The notes under the pieces: model-generated | What the model was told of the DNA's origin: nothing | Database searches by the model: none | Seen by the model: the letters and a program-made list of their open reading frames with translations, nothing else | Program-made: the position numbers and the translations under genes | Part shown: positions 11,052-19,855 of the stretch, one piece after another | Numbering within the stretch: the first letter of the stretch is position 1 | How the letters are laid out: every line of letters starts with the position of its first letter | Assembly: GCF_022846615.1 (NCBI RefSeq) | Contig: NZ_AP025637.1 | Location: forward strand, 1,885,001-1,949,000 | From: Roseomonas fluvialis | Lineage (GTDB): Bacteria > Pseudomonadota > Alphaproteobacteria > Acetobacterales > Acetobacteraceae | Length of the DNA: 64,000 bases | Direction: 5' to 3'

Positions 11052-14000
11052 ATGCGTCGGGACCGCAGGGACCGCCGTGCCGCGCGGATCGGCGCGGCGC
11101 TGGTCGGCATCGCGCTGGCAGCGCCGCTCGGGGCGCAGGCGCAGGGCAATGCCGCGCTTGCGGCCCTGGTGCAGCAGGGCCGCCACTGGCAGGCGCAGCA
11201 GCGCCCTGACCTCGCGCTGCGATCCTTCGAGCGCGCGCTGCTGGCCGACCCCGCCAGCGCCGAGGCACTGTCGGGCGCGGCCGAGGCGCAGGCGGCGCTC
11301 GGCAACCGACCGGCGGCCGAGGCGCTGCTGGCCCGGCTGCGCGCGGTGGCACCCGGCGCGCCGGCCGTAGCCGCGGCGCAGGAGGCGCTTCGCGGCAGCC
11401 AAGTGGAACGCTCCGCCATCGAGGATGCCCGTCGTCTGTCGCGCGAGGGCCGCGTGCCCGAGGCGCTCACCCGCTACCGCGACGCCTTCGACGGCAACCG
11501 CCCGCCCGATGCCTATGCGACCGAATACTGGCTGACGCTGGCCGGCACCTCCGGTGGCTGGGAGGAGGCGCGGCGCGAACTGGCCGCGCTGGCCGCCCGC
11601 CGCCCGCAGGATGCGCGCGCGCGTGTCGCCGCCGCCCAGGTGCTGACCTGGCGCGAACCGACCCGCGCTGAGGGCATCGCGCAACTGGCGCAGCTGGCGC
11701 GCGACCCAGCGACCGGCCCGCTGGCAGTACAGGCCTGGCGCCAGGCGCTGCTGTGGCTCGGCACCGGACGGTCCGCCGAGGCGCCGCTCGAGGCCTTCCT
11801 GGCCGTTCGGCCGGACGATGCCGCGATCCGCCAGCGCCTCGCCGAGGTCCGCGATCCGACGCGCCGCGCGGCCGAGGCCGCCGCGGGGCCGCGCCAGGAC
11901 GGCTTCGACCGCCTGCAGGCGAACCGGCTGCCGGATGCCGCGCGTGCCTTCGAGGCCGCGATCGCCGCCAACCCCAATGACGCCGACGCGCTGGGTGGCC
12001 TGGGCGTGGTGCGCCTGCGCGAGGGCCGTGCCGCCGAGGCACGCGACCTGCTGCAGCGCGCCGTCGCGGCCGATCCGTCCCGTGCGGCGAATTGGCGCCA
12101 AGCGCTGGAGGGCGCGACCTATTCGCTGGAACTGGCCGAGGGCCGTACCCTTCTGCGCCGCGGCGATGTTGAGGCAGCCGACACCGTGCTGCGCCGCGCC
12201 GTGGCGCGCGATGCCGCCGATCGCACCGATGCCGAGGCCCTGCTGGGCGAGGTGGCGCTGCGCCGCAACGACCCCGCCGGGGCCGAGGCGCGCTTCCGCG
12301 CCGCGCTCGCGCGCCGCCCCGGCTTCGCGCCGGCCGAGCAGGGGCTGGAACAGGCGCTGCGCCGGCAGAACCGCATCGCCGAGGCCGACGAGATCGCGCG
12401 GCGCCTGCGTGTCGCGCAGCCGGCCGGGACGGGCGCCGGAGCAGGCAGCGGCGGCCAGGCAGGGCGCCTGCGGGCCGAGGCCGCCCGCACGGCCGACCCG
12501 ACCGCCGCGACCGACCTGCTACGCGCAGCCCTGGCGCAGGCCCCGAACGATCCGTGGGTGCGGCTCGACCTGGCGCGTGCGCTGGCGCGCCAGGGGCAGG
12601 GGAGCGAGGCGCGCGCCATCATCGAGGCGCCGGTCGCTGAGGGCGGCGGCGCGGAGGCCATCTTCGCGGCCGCGTTGTTCGCTGAGGAGCAGGGGCGTGT
12701 CGGCGACGCCGCGGCGCTGCTTGCGCGGATCCCGCCCGGCCGGCGATCGCCTGACATGGCCCGCCTGGCCGCCCGGACGCGCATTGCCGCCGAGGTGGAA
12801 CAGGCGGCGGCGGCGGCGGCCGGCGGCGGCTTCGAGGGGCGGCAGCGCCTGCTCGCGCTCGCCGCGCGGCAGGACCCCACTGGCGCCACCGCTGCCGCTG
12901 TGGTCCGTGCCTTCGGGCGCATCAACGACCCGCGCGGGGCTGAGGAGGCGGCGCGCGTAGCGCTGGCCGTGAACCGTTCGCCCAGCGCCTCGGCGCGGCT
13001 TGCGATCGCGGGCGCGCTCCTGGAGGCCGGCCAGGAGCAAGCCGCCGCCGCCCTCGCGCGCGGGCTGGAGGCCGACGCATCGCTGTCCGCCGATGCGCGG
13101 CGCCAGGCGGATGCGCTGATGGCCGGCGTGGCGGTGCGCGGCGCCGACCGCGCGAACGAGGCGGGCGATCAGGCAGCGGGCTACGACCGCCTGCGGCCCG
13201 TGCTCTCGCGCAACCCGCAGGACCCGGCGGCCAACCTTGCGCTGGCGCGCCTGCATGCGGGCGCACGCCAGCCGGCGCAGGCGCAAGCCATTGCCGAATC
13301 CGTGCTGGCGCGGGATCCGCGCAACCTCGATGCCCGTGCTGCGGCGGTGGACGCCGCCATCGCCGGGCGTGACTTCCGCCGCGCCGAGGACCTTATCGAC
13401 GAAGCGCGGGTGCTCGCGCCGAACGAGGCGCGCGTCTCGCTGATGCAGGCGCGGCTCGCACGCGCCAGGGGCGACAATCGTGGCGCGCTCGTCGCGGCCC
13501 GGCAGGCGCAGCAGCAGCGCGAGGCACAGGTCGGCCCGGTCGTGCCGATGGGCTTCGCGACTGCCGGGCCCAATCCGTTCCGCGGCAGCGGCAGCGGCAT
13601 TCCTGGCGCACCTGCGCCCTCCGACCCCCTGCTGGCCGAGATCGGGCGGGAGGTCGATGCCGCCCGCGAAGCGGCTGCGACGCGCTTTGCGGTGCTGCCG
13701 ACGGTGCGCGGGCGGTCCGGCACGCAGGGGCTCGACCGGCTCGAGGAACTGGCGCTGCCGATCGAGGGGTCGTTCTCGCCGCGCGGCATCGGCGGCCGGG
13801 TCACTGCGAGCGTCACGCCGGTCACGATCAGCGCCGGGACGCTGCCGGCGGACCTCTCATCACTGCAATCCTTCGGTGCCAATCCCATCGCCTTCCCCGG
13901 CGGGATGCGCCCGCCACGCGACGACGGCGCCTCCGGCGTAGGGCTCGGCCTCGCCTACCAGCGCGGCTGGTTCCGCGGCGATGTGGGCAGCAGCCCGATC

Positions 14001-14768
14001 GGCTTCCGCTTTCCCACGGTGGTAGGCGGGCTCGAGGTGGCGCCGGAACTGGGCGGCGGCTTGCGCCTGCGGGTGGCCGGCGAACGTCGCGCGGTCACGG
14101 ACAGCCTGCTCTCCTGGTCCGGACAGCGCGACGCCCTGACCGGTGAGACCTGGGGCGGCGTGGTGCGAACCGGCGGCCGTGCGCAGCTCGAATACTCGAC
14201 CGGGCCGGCGAATTTCTATGCCGGCGGCGGCTACGCAGTGGTGGATGGCCAGGGTGTCGCGGACAACACGCGCATCGAGATGGGCGCGGGCGGGTCCTTC
14301 GCGCTGGTGCGCCGGCCGGACGAGACGGTGACGGTCGGGCTCGACCTGGTCTACTTCGCCTACGACCAGAACCTGCGGTACTTCACGCTCGGGCAGGGGG
14401 GGTATTTCAGCCCGCAGGATTATTCGGCTGTGATCCTGCCGGTGGAATGGCGTGCGCGGTCGGGGGATTGGCGATGGCGGCTGGGCGGGTCGCTCGGCTA
14501 CGCGGTGTGGTCCGAGGACAGTTCGCCGGTCTTCCCGACCAATGCGAGCCTCCAGGCCCAGTTGCAGTCGCGCGTCGGCAGCGACCCGCGGATCCAGGCC
14601 TTCTACCCCAGCCAAAGCCAGGCCGGGGTGATCGGCAGCTTCGTCGGCGATGTCGAGTACCAGCTGTCGCGTGACCTCGTGATGGGCGCGATGCTGCGCT
14701 ACGACCGCTCGGCCGATTGGAACGAGGCGCGCGGGACGGTCTATGTCCGCTACAGCCTGCCGGACTAG
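11052..14768 (+). CDS. bcsC: cellulose export outer-membrane protein BcsC
   Basis: A 1238-residue protein that guides the glucan chain through the periplasm and outer membrane. It has an arginine-rich N-terminus and a signal peptide ending near AQAQ (about residue 31). Long Ala-rich TPR repeats span roughly residues 35-830, with recurrent A-x-x-x-L-P-x and GRxAEA units. The C-terminal BcsC beta-barrel domain starts around residue 875 (RFAVLPTVRGR) and ends VRYSLPD. ATG 11052 follows the bcsAB stop by two bases. The TAG stop is formed by the left end of a repeat element (14765-14863), so the extreme 3' end may have been altered by its insertion. It is the last gene of the operon, and no bcsD follows. 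Confidence 0.93.
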   Translation: MRRDRRDRRAARIGAALVGIALAAPLGAQAQGNAALAALVQQGRHWQAQQRPDLALRSFERALLADPASAEALSGAAEAQAALGNRPAAEALLARLRAVAPGAPAVAAAQEALRGSQVERSAIEDARRLSREGRVPEALTRYRDAFDGNRPPDAYATEYWLTLAGTSGGWEEARRELAALAARRPQDARARVAAAQVLTWREPTRAEGIAQLAQLARDPATGPLAVQAWRQALLWLGTGRSAEAPLEAFLAVRPDDAAIRQRLAEVRDPTRRAAEAAAGPRQDGFDRLQANRLPDAARAFEAAIAANPNDADALGGLGVVRLREGRAAEARDLLQRAVAADPSRAANWRQALEGATYSLELAEGRTLLRRGDVEAADTVLRRAVARDAADRTDAEALLGEVALRRNDPAGAEARFRAALARRPGFAPAEQGLEQALRRQNRIAEADEIARRLRVAQPAGTGAGAGSGGQAGRLRAEAARTADPTAATDLLRAALAQAPNDPWVRLDLARALARQGQGSEARAIIEAPVAEGGGAEAIFAAALFAEEQGRVGDAAALLARIPPGRRSPDMARLAARTRIAAEVEQAAAAAAGGGFEGRQRLLALAARQDPTGATAAAVVRAFGRINDPRGAEEAARVALAVNRSPSASARLAIAGALLEAGQEQAAAALARGLEADASLSADARRQADALMAGVAVRGADRANEAGDQAAGYDRLRPVLSRNPQDPAANLALARLHAGARQPAQAQAIAESVLARDPRNLDARAAAVDAAIAGRDFRRAEDLIDEARVLAPNEARVSLMQARLARARGDNRGALVAARQAQQQREAQVGPVVPMGFATAGPNPFRGSGSGIPGAPAPSDPLLAEIGREVDAAREAAATRFAVLPTVRGRSGTQGLDRLEELALPIEGSFSPRGIGGRVTASVTPVTISAGTLPADLSSLQSFGANPIAFPGGMRPPRDDGASGVGLGLAYQRGWFRGDVGSSPIGFRFPTVVGGLEVAPELGGGLRLRVAGERRAVTDSLLSWSGQRDALTGETWGGVVRTGGRAQLEYSTGPANFYAGGGYAVVDGQGVADNTRIEMGAGGSFALVRRPDETVTVGLDLVYFAYDQNLRYFTLGQGGYFSPQDYSAVILPVEWRARSGDWRWRLGGSLGYAVWSEDSSPVFPTNASLQAQLQSRVGSDPRIQAFYPSQSQAGVIGSFVGDVEYQLSRDLVMGAMLRYDRSADWNEARGTVYVRYSLPD

Positions 14769-14863
14769 AGCAGATCCCTATCAGATGGGATCATCTGTCC
14801 GGGTGAAGACGCTCGTGCAAACCACAACCTTGAGCCGTTCCCGGCGAGCGGAGTCGGCGCTAG
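14765..14863. repeat. MITE-like repeat, family A, copy 1
   Basis: A 99-bp non-coding element starting CTAGAGCAGATCCC and ending GAGCGGAGTCGGCGCTAG. Copy 2 at 16854-16961 has the same start, the same internal CAGATG..ATCATC hairpin followed by CCGGG, and the same GCGAGCGGAG..CGGC..CTAG end. Short terminal inverted repeats (CTAGAGC/GCGCTAG, one mismatch) are flanked by TA, as in non-autonomous elements that target TA. The left end supplies the TAG stop of bcsC. A further partial similarity (CTAGGGCAGATCGCGATCAG) begins at its right end. The rest of the gap to 15011 shows no gene. Confidence 0.7.
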
Positions 14864-15011
14864 GGCAGATCGCGATCAGGCGGCGCTATCGGACCGGGGG
14901 CTAATGGTTGCCCGCATCGGAGGCGAACCATGGCGGTACGCGGCACCGTACGCAGTCGCGTTCTCGCCGGGGCACGCGCGTGGTGTCGGGCCGCTCCACG
15001 GGCGGGTCTCC

Positions 15012-16841
15012 TCACGGCGGCAGCACCACCGGGACGATTGCCACGCAGACCACCAGCACCGCCAGCGACAATGGAACGCCGACCTTGACGAAATCGGCGA
15101 AGGCATAGTTGCCCGGCCCCACGACCAGCGTGTTCACCGGCGACGAGACCGGCGTCATGAAGGCGGTGGAGGCCGCCAGCGCGACGATCATCGCGAAGGG
15201 ATAGGGCGAGGCGCCGGTCTCCTTCGCAATTGCCAGCGCGACCGGCGCCATCAGCACCGCCGTCGCAGTGTTCGAGATAAACAGGCCGAGCATCGCGGTG
15301 ATCGCGAAGATGACCGCCAGCAGCACGCGCGGCGAGGCCGCACCGGCGAGTTGCACGACCGCATCGGCCGCCAGGTCGACGCCCCCGGTGCGCTGCAGCG
15401 CGATCGAGAAGGGCAGCATGCCGACGATCAGCACGAGAGATTTCCAGGATATCGACCCGTAGGCGCTGGGCAGGTCCACGCAGCGGAAGATGCCCATCAG
15501 CAGGCAGCCTATCAGTGCGGCATGGACGTTGGTGACCCAGCCGCTGATCATCAGGCCGACCGTGAGCACCAGGATCGCGACCGCCGCCGGCGCGCGTCCG
15601 GCCGCCGGCAGTACGTCGGCGCGTTCGGCGGGCATGTTGAGCACCACCAGGCCCTTGCTGTCGGCCTCCTGCTTCGCGATGTCCGTCCAGAAGCCGGTCA
15701 GCAGCAGGGTGTCGCCGGAGCGCAGCTTTTCCTGCAGGAGATCCTCGCCGGCCGGTTGGCGGCCGTGCCGAAGACCAATCACGGTCAGTCGGTATTCGGC
15801 ACGCATGCGCGCCTCGAGCACGGTACTGCCGATCAGCGGGGAGTCCGGCGGGACGATCGCCTCGACCATGCCGATCTGCTGGGTGCGGTCGAAGAAATAG
15901 TCGCTCCCTTCGAGCGGCAGCACCTCGACGCGCAGTTCCTGCTGCAGTTGCCGGCTTCGCTCGGGCGCCGAGCGGGCATCGATCAGCACGAGGTCCCCGG
16001 CGCGTAGTTCGGTCGTGCCATCGGGGCGGATGACCCCGGTGTCGAAGCGGGACCGGCGTTCGATGGCGAGGATGTTGATGCCATCCTTGCGCAGTTCGAG
16101 CTGGTCGAGCCGTCGCCCGACCAGCGGCGAGTCGGCGGGGATGCGCACGCGGAAGGCCCGCCCCGCAAGGGCGTAGGTTTCGACCCAGTCGCGCAGGCTG
16201 GGCGGGCGCCGGGCATCGGTGCCGGGCGGCCGACGGTCCGGCAGCAGCCGGCGGGCGAACAGCATGTAGCCGACCGCAAGCAGCAGCACCGGCACGCCGA
16301 AAGGCGCGAAGGCGAAGAACGAGAAGCCGGCATGGCCCTGGCGCACCAGCTCCGCGCTCACCACCAGGTTCGGCGCGGTCGCGACCAGCGTCATCATGCC
16401 GCTGATCAGCGCCGCGACCGAAAGCGGCATCATCAGGCTGGAGGGCGAGGCGCCGGTATTGTGGCACAGCCGCAGCACGATCGGGATGAAGATCGCGACC
16501 ACGGCCGTGGAACTCATGAAGGCGCCGAGCACGGCGGCCGAGACCATGAGCATGACCAGCAGGCGCGTCTCGTCGCCGCCGGCACGCGCGTTCAGGATAT
16601 CCCCGATGCGCTGGGCGGTACCCGTGCGCACCAGGCCCTCGCCGACCACGAACAGCAGCGCGAGCAGCACCACGGCAGGATCCGAGAAGCCCGCGATCGC
16701 CTCGTTCATGGTGATGACGCCGGTGAGGGGCAGCAGCGCCATCATCAGCAGCCCGACCGCATCCATGCGCGGACGGTTCGCGACGAACATCACGATGGCG
16801 GCGCCGAGCAGCGCCAGCACGATCATCAGGTCGGTGGTCAT
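15012..16841 (-). CDS. SLC13/DASS-type anion permease with two RCK_C domains
   Basis: A 609-residue inner-membrane permease of the divalent anion:sodium symporter/ArsB-like group. N-terminal membrane helices (about residues 1-190) include SSTAVVAIFIP, a typical SNTA-like substrate/Na+ motif. Two cytoplasmic TrkA_C/RCK_C domains follow (about 210-300 and 305-395; GRRLDQLELRKDGINILAIERR and GSTVLEARMRAEYRLTVIGLR). The second membrane half has FISNTATAVLMAPVALAIA. Relatives with this layout transport sulfate, C4-dicarboxylates or similar anions. The substrate cannot be read from the sequence. It stands alone, flanked on both sides by repeat elements. Confidence 0.85.
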   Translation of the reverse strand: MTTDLMIVLALLGAAIVMFVANRPRMDAVGLLMMALLPLTGVITMNEAIAGFSDPAVVLLALLFVVGEGLVRTGTAQRIGDILNARAGGDETRLLVMLMVSAAVLGAFMSSTAVVAIFIPIVLRLCHNTGASPSSLMMPLSVAALISGMMTLVATAPNLVVSAELVRQGHAGFSFFAFAPFGVPVLLLAVGYMLFARRLLPDRRPPGTDARRPPSLRDWVETYALAGRAFRVRIPADSPLVGRRLDQLELRKDGINILAIERRSRFDTGVIRPDGTTELRAGDLVLIDARSAPERSRQLQQELRVEVLPLEGSDYFFDRTQQIGMVEAIVPPDSPLIGSTVLEARMRAEYRLTVIGLRHGRQPAGEDLLQEKLRSGDTLLLTGFWTDIAKQEADSKGLVVLNMPAERADVLPAAGRAPAAVAILVLTVGLMISGWVTNVHAALIGCLLMGIFRCVDLPSAYGSISWKSLVLIVGMLPFSIALQRTGGVDLAADAVVQLAGAASPRVLLAVIFAITAMLGLFISNTATAVLMAPVALAIAKETGASPYPFAMIVALAASTAFMTPVSSPVNTLVVGPGNYAFADFVKVGVPLSLAVLVVCVAIVPVVLPP

Positions 16842-16853
16842 GGACGCCCCCCC

Positions 16854-16961
16854 CTAGAGCAGATCCCGCTCAGATGAAATCATCCGACCGGGCAAAGATG
16901 CTCGCGAAATCCAAAGGCTAGAGGCGCTGCCGCGAGCCAAGGCGAGCGGAGACGGCTCTAG
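16854..16961. repeat. MITE-like repeat, family A, copy 2
   Basis: A 108-bp non-coding element with perfect 7-bp terminal inverted repeats CTAGAGC (16854-16860) and GCTCTAG (16955-16961), clearly homologous to the element at 14765-14863. It begins 12 bases upstream of the SLC13 start codon, so it occupies that gene's promoter/5' region. Its right end shares a CTAG with the adjoining family B element. Confidence 0.7.
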
Positions 16962-17061
16962 TGTCCTGCCCACAGCGAAAGCAGCGGGCTGGCAGGCCAC
17001 GCAAGACAAATCCCAGAGGGCCCCGAACGATGGCCCAAGGGCTTCGGAACCGGGACACTAG
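16958..17061. repeat. MITE-like repeat, family B
   Basis: A 104-bp segment bounded by perfect 9-bp inverted repeats CTAGTGTCC (16958-16966) and GGACACTAG (17053-17061). Its sequence is not related to family A, but it has the same TA-flanked architecture. Its right end provides the TAG stop codon of marC (17058-17060). Read on the minus strand, an open frame (GFVLRGLPARCFRCGQD) runs through it, but only as a continuation of an out-of-frame reading of marC. Confidence 0.6.
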
Positions 17062-17735
17062 CTGCGCACCGCGATGAGCGGCCGAAGCGCGTCGGTCACG
17101 CCGGTCAGGATGATCTGGCAGCCGATGCACAGCAGCAGGAAGGCCGTGAGCTTGGTCGCCACGAGTGTGCCCTGCGGGCCGATCCGCCGCGCGATCGCCT
17201 CGGAATAGGCATAGGCCAGCCAGATGCAGGCCGCGACCGAGGCGGCCACGAACAACGAGGACAGCGCGCTGACCAGCAGCACGCCTTGTGATTCCGTGGT
17301 GCGCTCCGCGCCCAGCGCGATGGAGGCGGCGATCGACCCGGGGCCGGTCGTCAGCGGCAGCGTCAGGGGAAAGAACGCCATGCGTTCGATCGGCGCAGTG
17401 TCCATGGCCGCGGGCGCCTTCGTCTCCTCCGGCGGGGCGCGAAGCATGACCCAGCCCGAAGCTGCCACGGCAAGGCCGCCGCCGATGCGCAGCGCCTCGA
17501 GCGAGATGCCAAAGAAAGACAGCACGCGGGAGCCGAGGAAAAGCGCGACCACCAGCACGATGAAGGAATTGATCGCGATCTGCCGCGCGAGCCGCGAGCG
17601 TTCGCGCGCCGTCAACCAGCGCGTCATGTCGTGAAACACGAAGGCGACGCCGAAGGGGTTGATGATGCTCAGCAACGTCGAGAAGCCGAACAGCCAAAAG
17701 GACAGCGCCTTGGCGATGAGGAAGCCGTCGATCAT
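17058..17735 (-). CDS. marC: MarC family membrane protein
   Basis: A 225-residue integral membrane protein of the MarC/UPF0056 family, with about six hydrophobic segments and family motifs (FSTLLSIINPFGVAFVF near the start, FPLTLPLTTGPGSIAA in the middle, GCQIILTGVTDAL near the end). The function of the family is not established; early claims of a role in multidrug resistance were not upheld. The start ATG 17735 overlaps a 27-bp tandem repeat. The C-terminus ends at a TAG contributed by a repeat element, so the last residues may differ from relatives. Confidence 0.85.
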   Translation of the reverse strand: MIDGFLIAKALSFWLFGFSTLLSIINPFGVAFVFHDMTRWLTARERSRLARQIAINSFIVLVVALFLGSRVLSFFGISLEALRIGGGLAVAASGWVMLRAPPEETKAPAAMDTAPIERMAFFPLTLPLTTGPGSIAASIALGAERTTESQGVLLVSALSSLFVAASVAACIWLAYAYSEAIARRIGPQGTLVATKLTAFLLLCIGCQIILTGVTDALRPLIAVRS

Positions 17736-17787
17736 CGCGCGGCACCCCGCGCGTGGGGCAATCGCGCGGCACCCCGCGCGTGGGGCA
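17734..17787. repeat. 27-bp perfect tandem duplication
   Basis: Two identical 27-bp units (17734-17760 and 17761-17787), each containing the self-complementary core CACCCCGCGCGTGGGG. They lie immediately upstream of and overlapping the marC start codon, so they would form hairpins in the 5' leader or promoter region of marC. Confidence 0.85.
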
Positions 17788-17799
17788 TGCGTGGCATGC

Positions 17800-18309
17800 T
17801 CAGCGCAGTTCGATGGTCACGCCGGCTTCGTTGAAGCGCCACTGCCCTCCGGCGCGTTCCGTGCGCAGGCGCAGTTCGACACCAGCCTGGTTGCGCAGGA
17901 AGCGCGTTTCGGGGCCGCCAGGCGCGCCTGGCGTGCGCGGCACCACGCGTTCGGTGTAGCGGCCCGCGAAATCCTCGAGCCGGCGCAGGTTGAAGACCTC
18001 TCCGCGCGCCGAGAGCGAGGAGACGCCGACGCTGCCGAATTCGATGCCGCGCACGGAGAAGCGGTGCTCCTCCCCGCGGAAGCGCAGACGACCGCCGCCG
18101 ATCGAGGTCCCGACCGCGAGCACGCCCACGCGGACCTGCTCGATCTCGACCGTTCCGTCGGGATTGGGGTCCGGGCGACCGCGCTGCTGGCCCAGCGCTG
18201 GCCGCAAGGCGGGAAGCGCCAGTACGGCCGACAGGACCAGGCGACGCAGGAGGGGCAACGGCAGACTCCGGAAGCTGGGGTGGCTGTCCGTTATGGCCGA
18301 TTGCGCCAT
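17800..18309 (-). CDS. exported protein of unknown function
   Basis: A 169-residue protein that I do not recognise with certainty. A hydrophobic stretch after two arginines (LRRLVLSAVLALPALRPALGQ, about residues 21-41) looks like a signal peptide with a long n-region; the true start may lie a few codons downstream. The mature part has a glycine-rich beta-type pattern (SIGGGRLRFRG, FGSVGVSSLSARGEVFNLRRLEDFAGRY) like small exported beta-sandwich proteins. It starts 9 bases after abgT and probably shares its transcript. This suggests a periplasmic accessory role in that locus, but that is inference. Confidence 0.6.
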   Translation of the reverse strand: MAQSAITDSHPSFRSLPLPLLRRLVLSAVLALPALRPALGQQRGRPDPNPDGTVEIEQVRVGVLAVGTSIGGGRLRFRGEEHRFSVRGIEFGSVGVSSLSARGEVFNLRRLEDFAGRYTERVVPRTPGAPGGPETRFLRNQAGVELRLRTERAGGQWRFNEAGVTIELR

Positions 18310-18318
18310 GGCGCGCCA

Positions 18319-19854
18319 TCACACGCCCCAAGGCAGGCCAAGGAGGTACCAACCCGTCAGGAAGACAGTCCAGACCAGCGAGATCCAGATGACATAGGGC
18401 AGCATCAGCGCGATCACGGTCCCGACGCCGGCTTCCTTCTGGTACTTGATGGCGAAGGTCACGATCATCGCGAAATAGGCATTGAGTGGCGTGATCGCGT
18501 TCATCGGGCTGTCGCCCACGCGGTAAGCCGCCAGCACGACCTCGGGCTCGACGCCGAGCTGCATCAGCAGCGGCACGAACACAGGCGCGAAGATCGCCCA
18601 TTTCGCGATTGCCGCGGTGATGATCAGGTCGATGCCCATGACCGCGACCACGAAGCCGATGATCAGCGCGATCGACGGGAGGTTCAGTGCCTCGAGGATG
18701 CGGGCTGCGGAGACCGCCGCGAGCGTGGCCATGTTCGTGTAGTTGAAGAAGGCGATGAACTGGCTGATCACCAGCAGCAGCAGGATAAGCCCGGCCAGGC
18801 CGCCGATGGACTTCTGGATCGCCGCGATGATGTCGTTGGATGTCTTCATCGTGCCGGCACCGCGGCCATAGGCCGCCCCGGTCACGCCGAAGATCAGCGC
18901 GATCGTCACGATCAGGCTGTTCATGAAGGGCGAGTTGCTGATCATCGCGCCGGTCGTCGGGTTGCGCAGCGGCGCGCCGGGCGGCAGCAGCATCAGGGCG
19001 ACGAAGCCGAGCACCGCGAGCAGCGCATAGCCCGCGTAGCGCAGGCCGCGATACTCGGCCTCGCTCAGCACGTTCTCGCCCGGCACCTGGTAATCCCCGG
19101 TATAGGCGCCCAGGCGGGGTTCGATCACGCGTTCGGTGACGATGACGATCAGCACGGTCAGCAGCGCCACCGAACCGATCGAGAACCACACATTCGACGC
19201 CAGATCGATGGTCTTGGTCGGATCGACCAGGCGGATCGCGTCGTTGGTGATCTCGGTCAGGATGCCGTCCACCGGCACGATCAGGATGTTGACCAGGAAC
19301 GCCGCCGCGACCGAGGCGAAACCGACCGCCAGCCCGGCCAGCGGATGCCGTCCGACCGACAGGAAGGCCGCCGCCGCCAGCGGGATCAACACCAGGTACC
19401 CGGCATCCGCCGCGACCGACGACAGGATGCCCACGAAGGTGAGGATCCAGCACAGCGCCCAGCGCGGGGCCACGATCACCAGCTTGCGGATCAGCACCTT
19501 CACGAGGCCCGATTCCACGGCCACGCCCACGCCCACCATCGCAATGATGATCACGCCGACCGCTGTGAAGCCCATGAAGTTGGCCACCACGCCGGTGTAC
19601 ATGAAGCGCAGGCCCTCGATGGTCAGCAGGCTGCGCGCCTCGGTCATCGCGGGCTCGATGTCGCCGGTGGCGGGGTTATAGGCCTGGTAGCTGACCCGCG
19701 CGCCGAACACCGACAGGATGGTGGACAGTACGATGATGATGCCGATCAGGTAGACGAAGATCATCACCGGATGCGGCACGCGGTTGCCGACCCGCTCGAC
19801 CGTGTCGAGCAGCTTCTGCATGCGTGTCTTGGGGGCTTCGGTGGAGGTGGTCAT
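18319..19854 (-). CDS. abgT: AbgT family transporter
   Basis: A 511-residue inner-membrane protein of the AbgT family (p-aminobenzoyl-glutamate uptake in E. coli; some relatives export sulfonamides). Family signatures include an N-terminal VERVGNRVPHPVMIFVYL, the SVAADAGYLVLIPLAAAAF segment, and GVEPEVVLAAYRVGDSPMNAITPLNAYF near the C-terminus. About ten membrane helices are visible. It begins one base after the stop of the M20 peptidase, so the two are almost certainly co-transcribed. This parallels abgAB-abgT, in which peptidase subunits cleave the imported aminoacyl-glutamate. Confidence 0.9.
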   Translation of the reverse strand: MTTSTEAPKTRMQKLLDTVERVGNRVPHPVMIFVYLIGIIIVLSTILSVFGARVSYQAYNPATGDIEPAMTEARSLLTIEGLRFMYTGVVANFMGFTAVGVIIIAMVGVGVAVESGLVKVLIRKLVIVAPRWALCWILTFVGILSSVAADAGYLVLIPLAAAAFLSVGRHPLAGLAVGFASVAAAFLVNILIVPVDGILTEITNDAIRLVDPTKTIDLASNVWFSIGSVALLTVLIVIVTERVIEPRLGAYTGDYQVPGENVLSEAEYRGLRYAGYALLAVLGFVALMLLPPGAPLRNPTTGAMISNSPFMNSLIVTIALIFGVTGAAYGRGAGTMKTSNDIIAAIQKSIGGLAGLILLLLVISQFIAFFNYTNMATLAAVSAARILEALNLPSIALIIGFVVAVMGIDLIITAAIAKWAIFAPVFVPLLMQLGVEPEVVLAAYRVGDSPMNAITPLNAYFAMIVTFAIKYQKEAGVGTVIALMLPYVIWISLVWTVFLTGWYLLGLPWGV

Positions 19855-19855
19855 G

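Noticed and set aside
14864..15011. A bcsD gene or other cellulose gene after bcsC
   Set aside because: The stretch holds repeat-like sequence and no credible frame; the next gene is a convergent permease.
16918..17060. Minus-strand frame running through the family B repeat (GFVLRGLPARCFRCGQD)
   Set aside because: It is only an out-of-frame continuation through marC into a repeat element; no independent start or domain supports a gene.
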